A stretch of 64,000 nt of DNA from the NCBI GenBank assembly GCA_037318855.1, contig CP134874.1:2480598-2544597 (forward strand), written 5' to 3'. Shown here in pieces: positions 24,752-33,210 of the stretch. The position numbers and the translations under genes were made by a program. The notes under the pieces were generated by a model, which saw nothing but the letters and a program-made list of their open reading frames with translations, did no database searches and had not been told where the DNA came from. How positions within the stretch are numbered: position 1 is the stretch's first letter; the number at the start of each line of letters is the position of its first letter. Source of the DNA: Candidatus Sedimenticola sp. (ex Thyasira tokunagai). GTDB taxonomy: Bacteria > Pseudomonadota > Gammaproteobacteria > Chromatiales > Chromatiaceae.

Positions 24752-27070
24752 ATGACCGATAGCCTTGCATACAGTGCCCGGGCCAATGGAGCGACCTGTC
24801 AGGATACTCTGCCCGGGCGCTATCCCTGGTGGGTTATGGTCATCGCTATGGCCGCCTTTACCCTGGCATTTGGCGGTTGGCTCAACGAGTCCTGGCTCTA
24901 TCTGTTCGATAGCCCTATCTGGCTCAATCGTTATACCGAATATGCCATTATCCTTGGATTTGGCATCTGGCGTATTCGTGCTGAACAGAATCCCTATACC
25001 CGCAAGCGACTGATAATTCTGGTATCGGTGGTCACCGGTTTCTGGTGGCTGATCCCATGGCTCGCACCAATGTTCGAACCTTATGCCGGTTATGTCTGGA
25101 GTCAGCCGGTCTTTCCTGCGCTCCACACCCCAGGCACCATCACCTTCTTTCTCACTCTGCTACTGGTGTTTCTTTTTGGGCGTCGTGTGATCTGCGGTTT
25201 CGGCTGCCCCTGTGTCGGCATCCGGGAGACTGTGGGTTTTCCGTTCCGCCGTTTCTCCCTGCGCAGTGATTGGGCCTGGCGGTTACGCCATACCAAGTGG
25301 TTTTTCTTTTTCTGGTATGTCGGTGTGATGGTGGCGACCCAGTTTCCACCCAATGCCTGGACTGCAACCCTGGTTGGACTTTTTGGGATGGTTGTGGGGC
25401 TGACCTATTTCGGCAGCTTTTTTATTGTTCCGATCACAGGCAACCGCTTCTACTGTCGCTACCTCTGCCCCTTTGGCGCCACCTTTGGTCTGCTCAATCA
25501 TGCCGGTTTCTACGGCATCAAGATGGATACTGAACAGTGCATCGACTGCCAACGCTGCGAGCAGGCATGCGATATGGGCATCCCGGTATGGCGGCAGGGC
25601 AAGACGGCAGGAGAGGTTACTGGCATTGAGGACTGCATGGGCTGTGCCCGCTGCGTCATCTCCTGTCCCACTGATGCGCTGGCCATTCATGACGTGCGCA
25701 ACCTGTTGCGACCAAATCTGCGGCAGGATGCCGGACACCTGCTCAAGCGGGAATCGAAGATCTCGGTACCGCGAACAGAAGCCCCCCATCGCCCTGCAGC
25801 GATACGTTTGCAAGATTGGAGTGATGCGGAAGAGGCCATCTCTCCGGAAGCACTACAGCTTCAGGCTCAACGCTGCCTTGATTGCGGTGTGCCCGGGTGC
25901 CGCAATGCCTGCCCACTGGGCAATTTCATACCTGACTGGTTGGAAGCCGCCGCTAACGGCGATTGGAAAGTTGCCGGGGATCTGGTGCATGAAACCTCAC
26001 CACTGCCCGAGGTGTGCGGCCGGATCTGCCCGCAACACCGCCTCTGTGAAGGGGCTTGCACACGTAACAAGATGGAAGGTGCCGTTACCATCGGTGCAGT
26101 GGAGCGAACAGTAGCGGAACGGGCTTTGAGTGTCGGCTGGCGGCCAACCAAACCTAAGCACCGTATCGAACGTAAAGTCGCCATTATTGGTGCAGGGCCG
26201 GCCGGTTTGAGCTGTGCAGAGCGCCTCAATCGAGCGGGTGTGGAAGTTACCGTATTTGACCGGGCCGACAAAATCGGCGGTCTGCTGCAGACCGGTGTCC
26301 CTTCATTCAAGCTGGACAAAACACTACTCTCCCGCCGACAGACACTGCTGGAACAGGCGGGTATCCGGTTTGCTCTCGGTGAGTCGGTGGATGACGTTAT
26401 GTTGTCCCGCTTGCTGGGTGAGAATGATGCCGTCTTCCTCGGATTGGGTGCTCAGAAATTACGTACTATTGAACTGCCCGGAATGGCCCTCCCGGGTGTA
26501 GTTCAGGCACTGGGCTGGCTGGAAAGAGTCAATGCCGGTGAGAGAGAATCACTCTCCGGCCAACAACTAGTGGTTATCGGCGGAGGCGATACCGCTATGG
26601 ACTGCGCCCGTGCTGCACTTCGCCTGGGCGCAGGGGTTACTGTTGTTTATCGTGGCCCGGAGGAGTCTCTGCGCGCCTCCCCCAAAGAGATCACTCTGGC
26701 CCGTGAGGAGGGTGCTGAATTTCTCTTTGAACATATCCCGCTCGAGTGTAAGGGGGTGGGTGCTGTTCGAGAGGTAAGCTTCAAAACACCCCAGGAGACG
26801 GTACTCGTTGAAGCTGACCGAGTGATTCTTGCCCTCGGGCAGCAAGCAGTCCCACCGGCATGGTTTGGGAACTTCGACATAATCACAGAGCCGGATGGTC
26901 GTATTCGTGTCGATGCCCAAGGCCTTACTTCTCACCCCGGAATATGGGCGGGTGGTGACAATACGCTTGGACCTAATCTGGCTGTCAATGCCATGGCGGC
27001 TGGTCGAACAGCCGCTGAGGGGATGTTGGCCGGTTTCAGTCCTGGATTAAAGTTGAGGAAGGACGTATGA
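24752..27070 (+). CDS. NapH-like ferredoxin membrane protein fused to GltD-like oxidoreductase
   Basis: 772-residue fusion. Residues 1-310: about five membrane helices, two CxxxCP-type motifs (CGFGCPC, CRYLCPFGA) and two ferredoxin clusters (CIDCQRCEQACD, CMGCARCVISCP), as in NapH/CcoG. Residues 360-772: glutamate-synthase small-subunit-like module with an N-terminal Fe-S domain (CLDCGVPGCRNACP, CGRICPQHRLCEGAC), the FAD motif GAGPAGLSCAERL, the NAD(P) motif GGGDTAMDCA and the C-terminal AGGDNTLGPN. It could link NAD(P)H to the quinone pool or to periplasmic cytochromes; direction unknown. Upstream: DsrE-like; downstream: cytochromes. Confidence 0.88.
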   Translation: MTDSLAYSARANGATCQDTLPGRYPWWVMVIAMAAFTLAFGGWLNESWLYLFDSPIWLNRYTEYAIILGFGIWRIRAEQNPYTRKRLIILVSVVTGFWWLIPWLAPMFEPYAGYVWSQPVFPALHTPGTITFFLTLLLVFLFGRRVICGFGCPCVGIRETVGFPFRRFSLRSDWAWRLRHTKWFFFFWYVGVMVATQFPPNAWTATLVGLFGMVVGLTYFGSFFIVPITGNRFYCRYLCPFGATFGLLNHAGFYGIKMDTEQCIDCQRCEQACDMGIPVWRQGKTAGEVTGIEDCMGCARCVISCPTDALAIHDVRNLLRPNLRQDAGHLLKRESKISVPRTEAPHRPAAIRLQDWSDAEEAISPEALQLQAQRCLDCGVPGCRNACPLGNFIPDWLEAAANGDWKVAGDLVHETSPLPEVCGRICPQHRLCEGACTRNKMEGAVTIGAVERTVAERALSVGWRPTKPKHRIERKVAIIGAGPAGLSCAERLNRAGVEVTVFDRADKIGGLLQTGVPSFKLDKTLLSRRQTLLEQAGIRFALGESVDDVMLSRLLGENDAVFLGLGAQKLRTIELPGMALPGVVQALGWLERVNAGERESLSGQQLVVIGGGDTAMDCARAALRLGAGVTVVYRGPEESLRASPKEITLAREEGAEFLFEHIPLECKGVGAVREVSFKTPQETVLVEADRVILALGQQAVPPAWFGNFDIITEPDGRIRVDAQGLTSHPGIWAGGDNTLGPNLAVNAMAAGRTAAEGMLAGFSPGLKLRKDV

Positions 27071-27123
27071 GACGTAACTTTTCAATAACCCGGTGCAGAT
27101 GGATAACGTTCAGGTGGGGTACA

Positions 27124-27213
27124 GTAGCGCCTTTTCAGGACGTACAGCAGCAGGGGTGCTGCTGTGAGCGTACTGGAACCTGTTCACAGCGTGTCCTGAA
27201 AAGGCGTTACTAC
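27124..27213. repeat. Long nested hairpin between the fusion gene and cytochrome operon
   Basis: gtagcgccttttcaggac (27124-27141) pairs with gtcctgaaaaggcgttactac (27193-27213) almost perfectly, and an inner hairpin cagcag...ctgctg lies at 27145-27165. The 90-bp structure has no T-run. It could be a dispersed repeat or a processing/attenuation structure. Confidence 0.55.
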
Positions 27214-27246
27214 ACCCCTGCGGCACGGACTTATTGAGAAGTTACC

Positions 27247-27765
27247 ATGAGACAACTCCTCTCTCTTGTTCTCATACTCCTTTTGCCACTGCCCGTCGCA
27301 GCGAGCCACGGCCTGGCGGGATTCGATATCTGCGAGGTAAACAGAGACACATTGCCTCCGGGGCTAACTATTGAAATGCTTCCCATGCCTAAATCATCAG
27401 GTGCGGCACTGCTGCAACAATACTGTACCCAATGCCACAATCTGCCGGGGCCTGATCGTCATACAGCGGCCGAGTGGCGTGATGTCACATCCAACATGTT
27501 TCTGTTGATGGATGTCTCGCACCGTTTCGGTGGATTAATGGGCAAGGTGGAAACCATGTCAAAAGAGGAGCAGGGAACAGTGCTCGCCTATCTGGAGCGG
27601 CATGCTGTGAACAGGGCAGCTCAAATAGAGCTTGCCGCGCCGTCTACGCAATCCCGGAAATCCAGCATCTGGGTTCTGCTTCCCTTCCTGTTGTTGGTGA
27701 GCTTGGGCCTCTTTCGTTGGTGGAGGCATCTCCTGAGTAATAGAAAACCATGCATTACCGACTGA
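27247..27765 (+). CDS. Membrane-anchored monoheme cytochrome c
   Basis: 172 residues: a cleavable signal peptide (MRQLLSLVLILLLPLPVAAS), one heme site CTQCH near residue 60 with a later Met in MSKEEQ as possible axial ligand, and a C-terminal transmembrane helix (WVLLPFLLLVSLGLF). The architecture suggests a periplasmic cytochrome tethered by its C-terminus. Its last 16 bases overlap the octaheme gene, so the two are translationally coupled. Confidence 0.85.
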   Translation: MRQLLSLVLILLLPLPVAASHGLAGFDICEVNRDTLPPGLTIEMLPMPKSSGAALLQQYCTQCHNLPGPDRHTAAEWRDVTSNMFLLMDVSHRFGGLMGKVETMSKEEQGTVLAYLERHAVNRAAQIELAAPSTQSRKSSIWVLLPFLLLVSLGLFRWWRHLLSNRKPCITD

Positions 27766-29102
27766 TTGTTCTGATACTGCTGATCACGGCCCTAGTGGCT
27801 GTTACGGCAGGCTTTGCCTATGTAAATTGGAGCAAAGGTGGAGCGGGGGCCGGTCTCTACTCCCGCTTCTGGTCGCCAGATCCGGTACAGGGCTATTGGG
27901 ATCCGGATAACTTCTACCAGTCGCCGGATTCAGTTCAGGGCCTGTTCGAAGGCAAGCTGTGCGTTCAATGCCACGAGGGCATCACCCCCGGCATCGTTGC
28001 CGACTGGCGTACCAGCCGTCATGCCCAGAGTGAGGAGCCGGTTTACTGCGATGCCTGCCATGGTAACGACCATCAAAAGTTGCAGCTACCGACACCCGGT
28101 ATGTGCGGTAGCTGCCACAATAAGCAGCACAGTGAATTTAAGGATGAAGCCCGCTACGGTTTTCCCAGCCATGTGCTGGCGATGGACCGGGCGGTGGATG
28201 CCAAGCACTTTGTGGACAAGCCCAAGGCCGAAGTCCAGTCCTGTGTTCAGTGCCACTCAGTGGCCACCAAGTGTGACTCCTGTCATACCCGGCACCGTTT
28301 CGATGCAGCTGAGGCGCGTCGACCGGAGGCCTGTATTACCTGCCATTCCGGACCTCCCCATCCGGATGACGAGACCTACTTTGCCTCCGCCCACGGTAAA
28401 CTATACCTGGATGAAGGCAGTGACTGGGACTGGTCAAAACCGCTGACCAAGGGTAACTACAAAGGGCCTACCTGTGCCTACTGCCATATGGATAACGGTC
28501 GCCATCAGGTGGCAGACAAGTCGTTGTGGAAATTTGGCCTGCGCGAGATCAATCCTCAAACGTCCAAGAATAAGATGTTGCGCAAGCGCTGGATTAAGCT
28601 GTGTAGCGACTGTCACAAAGAGGAGGAGGCTGGTCAGTGGTTGAGTGAACTCGATCGGGAACGTAAAAGAGCCTGGAAAAAACTCTATGAGGCAGAGGGC
28701 ATTCTCAAAGATCTGCGCAGTGACAGCCTACTTAGCCCCGCAGCCGGTGAACGCCCCCCTTACCCCATGGATTGGCTCGATACGCTCTGGCCGAGAGAGC
28801 GTATCGGTTTCTTTGAGGGTCAAGCATCGGCTTTCTATAACGTCTCAGCCATCGAGCGTGACTACTTTGAAATGTGGTACTTCGAAAACCTTGGTGCGTA
28901 CAAATCGGCCGCCCACGGTAACCGGGCAGGGGTTGAATCCGGGCACAGGAAAATGGATGCCTCACTGAGTCGCATCGAAATAAAAGCTGGTGAACTGCGC
29001 AGGCTTCATGAAGCAGAACAGAAGAGAGAAACCACATCTCAGCCTTTGGATGAACTCTGGAAGCAGGGTGCGTACACAGACCACAACCGGGAGCACAATT
29101 GA
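27750..29102 (+). CDS. Octaheme cytochrome c, HAO-like family
   Basis: 450-residue exported cytochrome with an N-terminal anchor or signal (LIVLILLITALVAVTAGFAY) and eight CxxCH motifs: CVQCH, CDACH, CGSCH, CVQCH, CDSCH, CITCH, CAYCH, CSDCH. The C-terminal helical region contains a YFEMWYFENLGAYKSAAHGN stretch similar to hydroxylamine oxidoreductase (HAO) and octaheme nitrite reductases. The substrate cannot be assigned; nitrogen and sulfur compounds are both possible. It overlaps the preceding cytochrome by 16 bp and the next by 4 bp (ATGA). Confidence 0.82.
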   Translation: MHYRLIVLILLITALVAVTAGFAYVNWSKGGAGAGLYSRFWSPDPVQGYWDPDNFYQSPDSVQGLFEGKLCVQCHEGITPGIVADWRTSRHAQSEEPVYCDACHGNDHQKLQLPTPGMCGSCHNKQHSEFKDEARYGFPSHVLAMDRAVDAKHFVDKPKAEVQSCVQCHSVATKCDSCHTRHRFDAAEARRPEACITCHSGPPHPDDETYFASAHGKLYLDEGSDWDWSKPLTKGNYKGPTCAYCHMDNGRHQVADKSLWKFGLREINPQTSKNKMLRKRWIKLCSDCHKEEEAGQWLSELDRERKRAWKKLYEAEGILKDLRSDSLLSPAAGERPPYPMDWLDTLWPRERIGFFEGQASAFYNVSAIERDYFEMWYFENLGAYKSAAHGNRAGVESGHRKMDASLSRIEIKAGELRRLHEAEQKRETTSQPLDELWKQGAYTDHNREHN

Positions 29103-29902
29103 TGCTAAAGGAACGGGCAGGGCCTATTGGTCTGCTGTTAGGCATACTCTGTCTGGCAGCTGATTTTGCCTTGGCGGTCGAGGCTATTCCAGCGGGACCA
29201 TTTACAGAGGCCGAGTGCATCACCTGTCACACAGAGAGAGATCCTGAGCTGATCAGACAGTGGCGTGAGGGGCCTCACTCCGACGCATCCGGGATTAAAT
29301 GCAGCAGCTGTCATGGTGATCTTCACGAAAGCTCGGCTATAAGGGCAAGAAAAGATCTAAGCTGCAGTGGATGCCATGAAGGTCCCGCCAGCCACAGTTA
29401 CACCACCTCTAAACATGGCGTCATCAACCGTCTCGAAGGGGCCAGACTGGATTGGCGACAGCCGTTGCAACGTGGCAACTACCGTGCACCCGGTTGCGCT
29501 TACTGCCATCTCCATAACGGTGATCACGGAGATACAATGGAGCCTGAACGCGGCCCTGAAGTGAGGCAATGGATCTGTTCAGAATGTCACAGTCCCCGAT
29601 ATATCCGCGAGCAGTTTGCCAATGGAAAACGCCAGCTGGCAATTGCCGACCTCAAGCTGACAGAGGGCGAATCATTAATGGCTGCAGCAGACCGGCAGAT
29701 TGATAGACTATCGACACTACGCCAAAGCCTTATCCAGCACCGGACAAATGTCCTCCTTGGAATAGGCCATCAATCACCGGATTACCAATGGTGGCACGGT
29801 CAGCCGGCAATGGACGGTGATCTTATAAGAATTCGTGATGCCATTAGTGAGTCATATCGCAGGAAGGCATTAAGCGAATCAAATCCCCCAGGCGATAAAT
29901 GA
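29099..29902 (+). CDS. Pentaheme cytochrome c related to the octaheme neighbour
   Basis: 267-residue exported protein with five CxxCH motifs (CITCH, CSSCH, CSGCH, CAYCH, CSECH). The stretch RGNYRAPGCAYCHLHNGDHG parallels KGNYKGPTCAYCHMDNGRH of the octaheme neighbour, so the two are paralogues. Near the C-terminus, SPDYQWWHGQ resembles the conserved DYxQWHG segment of HAO-type enzymes. It probably arose by duplication and heme loss, and may be a redox partner or second subunit. It is the last gene of the cluster. Confidence 0.8.
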   Translation: MMLKERAGPIGLLLGILCLAADFALAVEAIPAGPFTEAECITCHTERDPELIRQWREGPHSDASGIKCSSCHGDLHESSAIRARKDLSCSGCHEGPASHSYTTSKHGVINRLEGARLDWRQPLQRGNYRAPGCAYCHLHNGDHGDTMEPERGPEVRQWICSECHSPRYIREQFANGKRQLAIADLKLTEGESLMAAADRQIDRLSTLRQSLIQHRTNVLLGIGHQSPDYQWWHGQPAMDGDLIRIRDAISESYRRKALSESNPPGDK

Positions 29903-29958
29903 TAGATACCAAGGAATCAGGCGAGCACAGTTAACTGGTTGGTATTTGTTATAGCGTC

Positions 29959-29974
29959 CTAGGGCCTGTTAACA
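29959..29974. repeat. 16-bp direct repeat, right copy
   Basis: ctagggcctgttaaca, identical to 24732-24747 and in the same orientation, 57 bp after the stop of the pentaheme cytochrome gene. Confidence 0.45.
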
Positions 29975-30242
29975 CTATGCGAATATCCATCGCCCGTGGC
30001 CATTTTTTTGCGTGACAATGTGCACTGAGGGTGGTTTACAGGGTGTACCTGTTCAGATGTTGCCGTGGGGGTAGGGTAGAAGTTGGGTTCATTTATCAGC
30101 TGCATCTCCCTTGGTTTGAGTGGTTGCAAGCAGGTTTTTGAAACTCACCTATACTTTTTTATGGTTATAATCATCAAAAGCTGATACTGGACAGATCAGT
30201 AATTGACTGGAGAATAACAGTGCCGCTAGCTACCATCAATTG

Positions 30243-30266
30243 AAGCCCACGGAGAGGCTTTTTATT
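30243..30266 (+). terminator. Weak rho-independent terminator
   Basis: aagcc (30243-30247) pairs with ggctt (30256-30260), followed by ttttatt. The stem is only 5 bp. It is 340 bp downstream of the cytochrome operon and may end that transcript. Confidence 0.35.
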
Positions 30267-30301
30267 CATGGTGTTTTTAGTCAATCTATATCATTAATAA
30301 T

Positions 30302-31612
30302 CACTAGTGTCCGGGGAAATTATTAAATAGATTCAGTTGGTTAGGCATATCGCTATCATCGCTTATAAATTCTGATTCAGTAAGCATATGAAATAATGAG
30401 CTTTTCTCGAATAAGGTCAAGCTCAAGATCTGTGAGATCTGCGTCGATGTTGAGCCGTTTCTTGATAATGGCCACGAGCACGTACACAGAGATGGCAATC
30501 CAGATCTGACTTTTTACTGCGTTCTCCGAAGTGCCAAAGAACGATTTAATACGTAGATGTTGCTTTATCCATTTGAAGAACAACTCAACCTGCCAACGGT
30601 ACCGGTAGAGATCAGCCACTGTCTGCGCTGGAATGGCAAAGTTGTTGGTCAGGAAATTGAAAGTTTTTCCAGTTTTGGCATCATGGTATTTGATACGCCG
30701 TAGTGACTGCGGGTAGCCGGTTGCCGTATTGACCCCGGTCAGCACGATGGTCTGATCACACTGCACTCCGCCAGATTTGTCCGCCGGGTGCGAGTAGCGG
30801 CGTTTGTACTTTGTATTGGATTTGGCGCGGATGACAAAGAAACTCCCTGCCATGTGCAAAGCGAAGAGTCGTTCGAAATCCACATAACCGCGATCCATGA
30901 TGTAGAAGGCACCAGGCTCGGGCAGCAAGATATCGAGAACGTTGACGTCATGGAGCTTGCCGTCAGAAATGTGGATAAAGGTCGGGATGTTGCCCCGAAG
31001 ATCCAGCAAGGTGTGGAGTTTGACGGCAGACTTGGTGGAACGAAACAATGCCCACGGAAAGACTGACAAGCATAGGTCGATGGTGGATGCGTCAAGTGCG
31101 TAGATTGTATTGTCGAGTTCGAGACCAAGATCTTCGTCAGCATATAGTGGTCGGGCTATGCGAATCAGTGCATGGGCAAAGTCTGCGAAGATACGCCAAT
31201 CTCGGCGTTCGCTCGCATCCGCCAGAGTGCTTCTGGATATACTGCTACGGATGCCCATATGGTACAGCTTGTCCCTTTGTGCTCGCAGACAGGCCTCAAT
31301 ATCGCGCAAGCTTTCGCGATAAGTCAGCTGCGCAAAAGCCATGCAGAGGTACTGATCGAGACAAGAGAAAGATTTTTTGTAACGGTTGCCATGGTAGCGG
31401 GTGACACATCGCCGAAAGGTGTGCATCGGCAGGTGGTCGATAATCTGTGAAAACGAGCTTGCCGACATGCATGGAAACATCCCCAAAATCCCTGAGAAAT
31501 GGGTATTTTGAGGGTTTTCTGATTCAAATCGATGACACCCTTAAATTGTTATTTTTACTTTGTCCTACAGGCAATTATAAGGTAGCGACACTAGTTTTAC
31601 CGGACAGTAGTG
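30302..31612 (-). mobile_element. IS4-type insertion sequence, complete (1311 bp)
   Basis: Ends cactagtgtccgg (left) and ccggacagtagtg (right) are imperfect terminal inverted repeats. The 9-bp target duplication attaataat is intact on both sides (30293-30301 and 31613-31621). One full transposase gene lies inside on the minus strand. Intact ends and exact duplication indicate a fairly recent insertion. It sits directly before the GGDEF-EAL gene. Confidence 0.9.
30377..31486 (-). CDS. IS4-family DDE transposase
   Basis: 369-residue transposase with an N-terminal DUF4372-like region and the DDE catalytic domain: first Asp in YALDAST, second in YIMDRGYVDFE, and the YREK-type segment LYRYRWQVELFFKWIKQHL with the catalytic Glu. 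The frame is uninterrupted, so the element may be active. It fills almost all of the IS. Confidence 0.92.
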   Translation of the reverse strand: MGMFPCMSASSFSQIIDHLPMHTFRRCVTRYHGNRYKKSFSCLDQYLCMAFAQLTYRESLRDIEACLRAQRDKLYHMGIRSSISRSTLADASERRDWRIFADFAHALIRIARPLYADEDLGLELDNTIYALDASTIDLCLSVFPWALFRSTKSAVKLHTLLDLRGNIPTFIHISDGKLHDVNVLDILLPEPGAFYIMDRGYVDFERLFALHMAGSFFVIRAKSNTKYKRRYSHPADKSGGVQCDQTIVLTGVNTATGYPQSLRRIKYHDAKTGKTFNFLTNNFAIPAQTVADLYRYRWQVELFFKWIKQHLRIKSFFGTSENAVKSQIWIAISVYVLVAIIKKRLNIDADLTDLELDLIREKLIISYAY

Positions 31613-31626
31613 ATTAATAATAATTC

Positions 31627-33210
31627 ATGGATAGACCAAACAAGGCCCACACCTTCATTACGGCAGCCATTATGACGATGGCGCTGCTCATCACCCTTCT
31701 TGTTTCTCGAGTGACCTGGCATGCACTGGATGATTACCGCTATGCTGCGGATAGCTCAGTGGCAGGGAGAATTTCAATGCACTTGGTACGTGCATCAGAT
31801 ATCAAAGCATTGGAACGTGGCTTCACATCGGGGTTCCTGGCCTCGAAAACTCTTCCAGAAGCACAACAGGTAGAGATAATTCAACAGCTACGCCAGTCTG
31901 GTGATAAGCATCAGAAAAATGCCCTTACCCTGGCCAAAAAATTTATAGAAAAACGTCCCAAAGATTTTGCACTAAAAGTGGGCCTGGAACATGAGGTCAA
32001 TGCCGCCAACTCACTACGCGAGGCGCGCAACCTTGTGGACCGCCAGTTTAAAGGTGAGCAGCAACTCATTACACCACAGGAGTGGTTTAAACAGGCGACG
32101 TACGTGATTGGCCATAACAAGCACTTTCGCGATGCGCTCTCCAGCAGCGTACTTGAAGCCCCCTTCGTTTCACGCCCCTACTGGACAGTACGCCACTGGG
32201 CATGGCGGATTAGCGAGAACGCTGGACGAGAGCGTGGAATCCTAGCAATCCAGGTGGCGGGCAATACACCGATCTCCAGTGAGACCCTCGAACAACTCAA
32301 TGGCTTTCGTGACATTGTTAAACATGAACTTGAGATGCTCTCCAGTACCAAGATACAACCCGGCGTGGATCGACGTTTAGTGAGAGCGATCGAAGAGATG
32401 GAAGCAATATTTTTCAATGAATATGAAAGGACCCGCCAAAGTATATATACAGCAGCCAATGATGGTAATTATCCTCTATCCCACGATCAGTGGTTGGAGG
32501 TAGCTACCAATGCTATCAATAGTATTCTCAATGTATCAGAGGTAAGTTCCAAAATAATTCACGAAGTAGTCACTTCCACCCGGGAAAACAAATTATTGAT
32601 AACAAAACTCTATCTGCTCCTACTTGGATTCACGATTGTATTGGTAGTTCTGGCAATCCGCAAAGTAAAGCAGAGTGCCAAAGCATTGGTTCAATCGAAG
32701 GAGTTTGCTGAAAAAACTGCAGAGGTGCTGGAAACAGAGGTTAATGAGCGTAGATATCTTGAACAGTCCCTACGCTCCAGTCAGAAAGGTTTCAGAAGCC
32801 TGGTGATGCAGAACCCGACGGGCATTGTTGTAGTGAACTCTGTAGGGGGGGGGCTATTCAGTAACTTGGCAGCTCAAAAAATGCTGAACCGAACAGAAGA
32901 ACAGTTCGAGACAGAGGGAATTCAAATACCCCTGTTGATAGGGTGTCAGCGTGAGGTGGATATAATCTGTGCTGACGGTAGTCAAGGAAAAGCTGAGGCA
33001 CGTATAAGTGAAACAGTGTGGAATGATTCACCCTCAACTTTAATATTACTTAATGATATTAGTGAACGTGAGGCGATGGAAAATGAACTTGAACACATTT
33101 CATATCACGATACGCTTACCGGCCTGCCCAACCGACTGCTTTTTAGTGACAGGGTAAGGCATGCCGTCATCCGGGCAAAACGCGATGAAACGATGCTCGC
33201 ATTACTCATT
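31627..33210 (+). CDS. GGDEF-EAL protein, 5' exon (split by group II intron)
   Basis: First 528 residues of a membrane c-di-GMP enzyme. A helix at about residues 13-32 and a second at 328-346 (LLLLGFTIVLVVLAI) flank a large sensory domain; a PAS-like region (FRSLVMQNPTGIVVVN) and the start of GGDEF (HDTLTGLPNRLLFSDRV) follow. The exon stops after LALLI, exactly where the DxD-containing strand should begin. The frame then runs 12 codons into the intron and stops at 33246. ATG 31627 is 5 bp after the IS target duplication and lacks a ribosome site. Confidence 0.85.

Larger units (their letters stand above)
29903..30301. other. Intergenic region between the pentaheme gene and the IS element
   Basis: 399 bp with no credible gene. 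It contains the right copy of the 16-bp repeat (29959-29974), a weak terminator at 30243-30266, and the left 9-bp target duplication of the IS at 30293-30301. Part of it was the original upstream region of the GGDEF-EAL gene before IS insertion. Confidence 0.5.
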
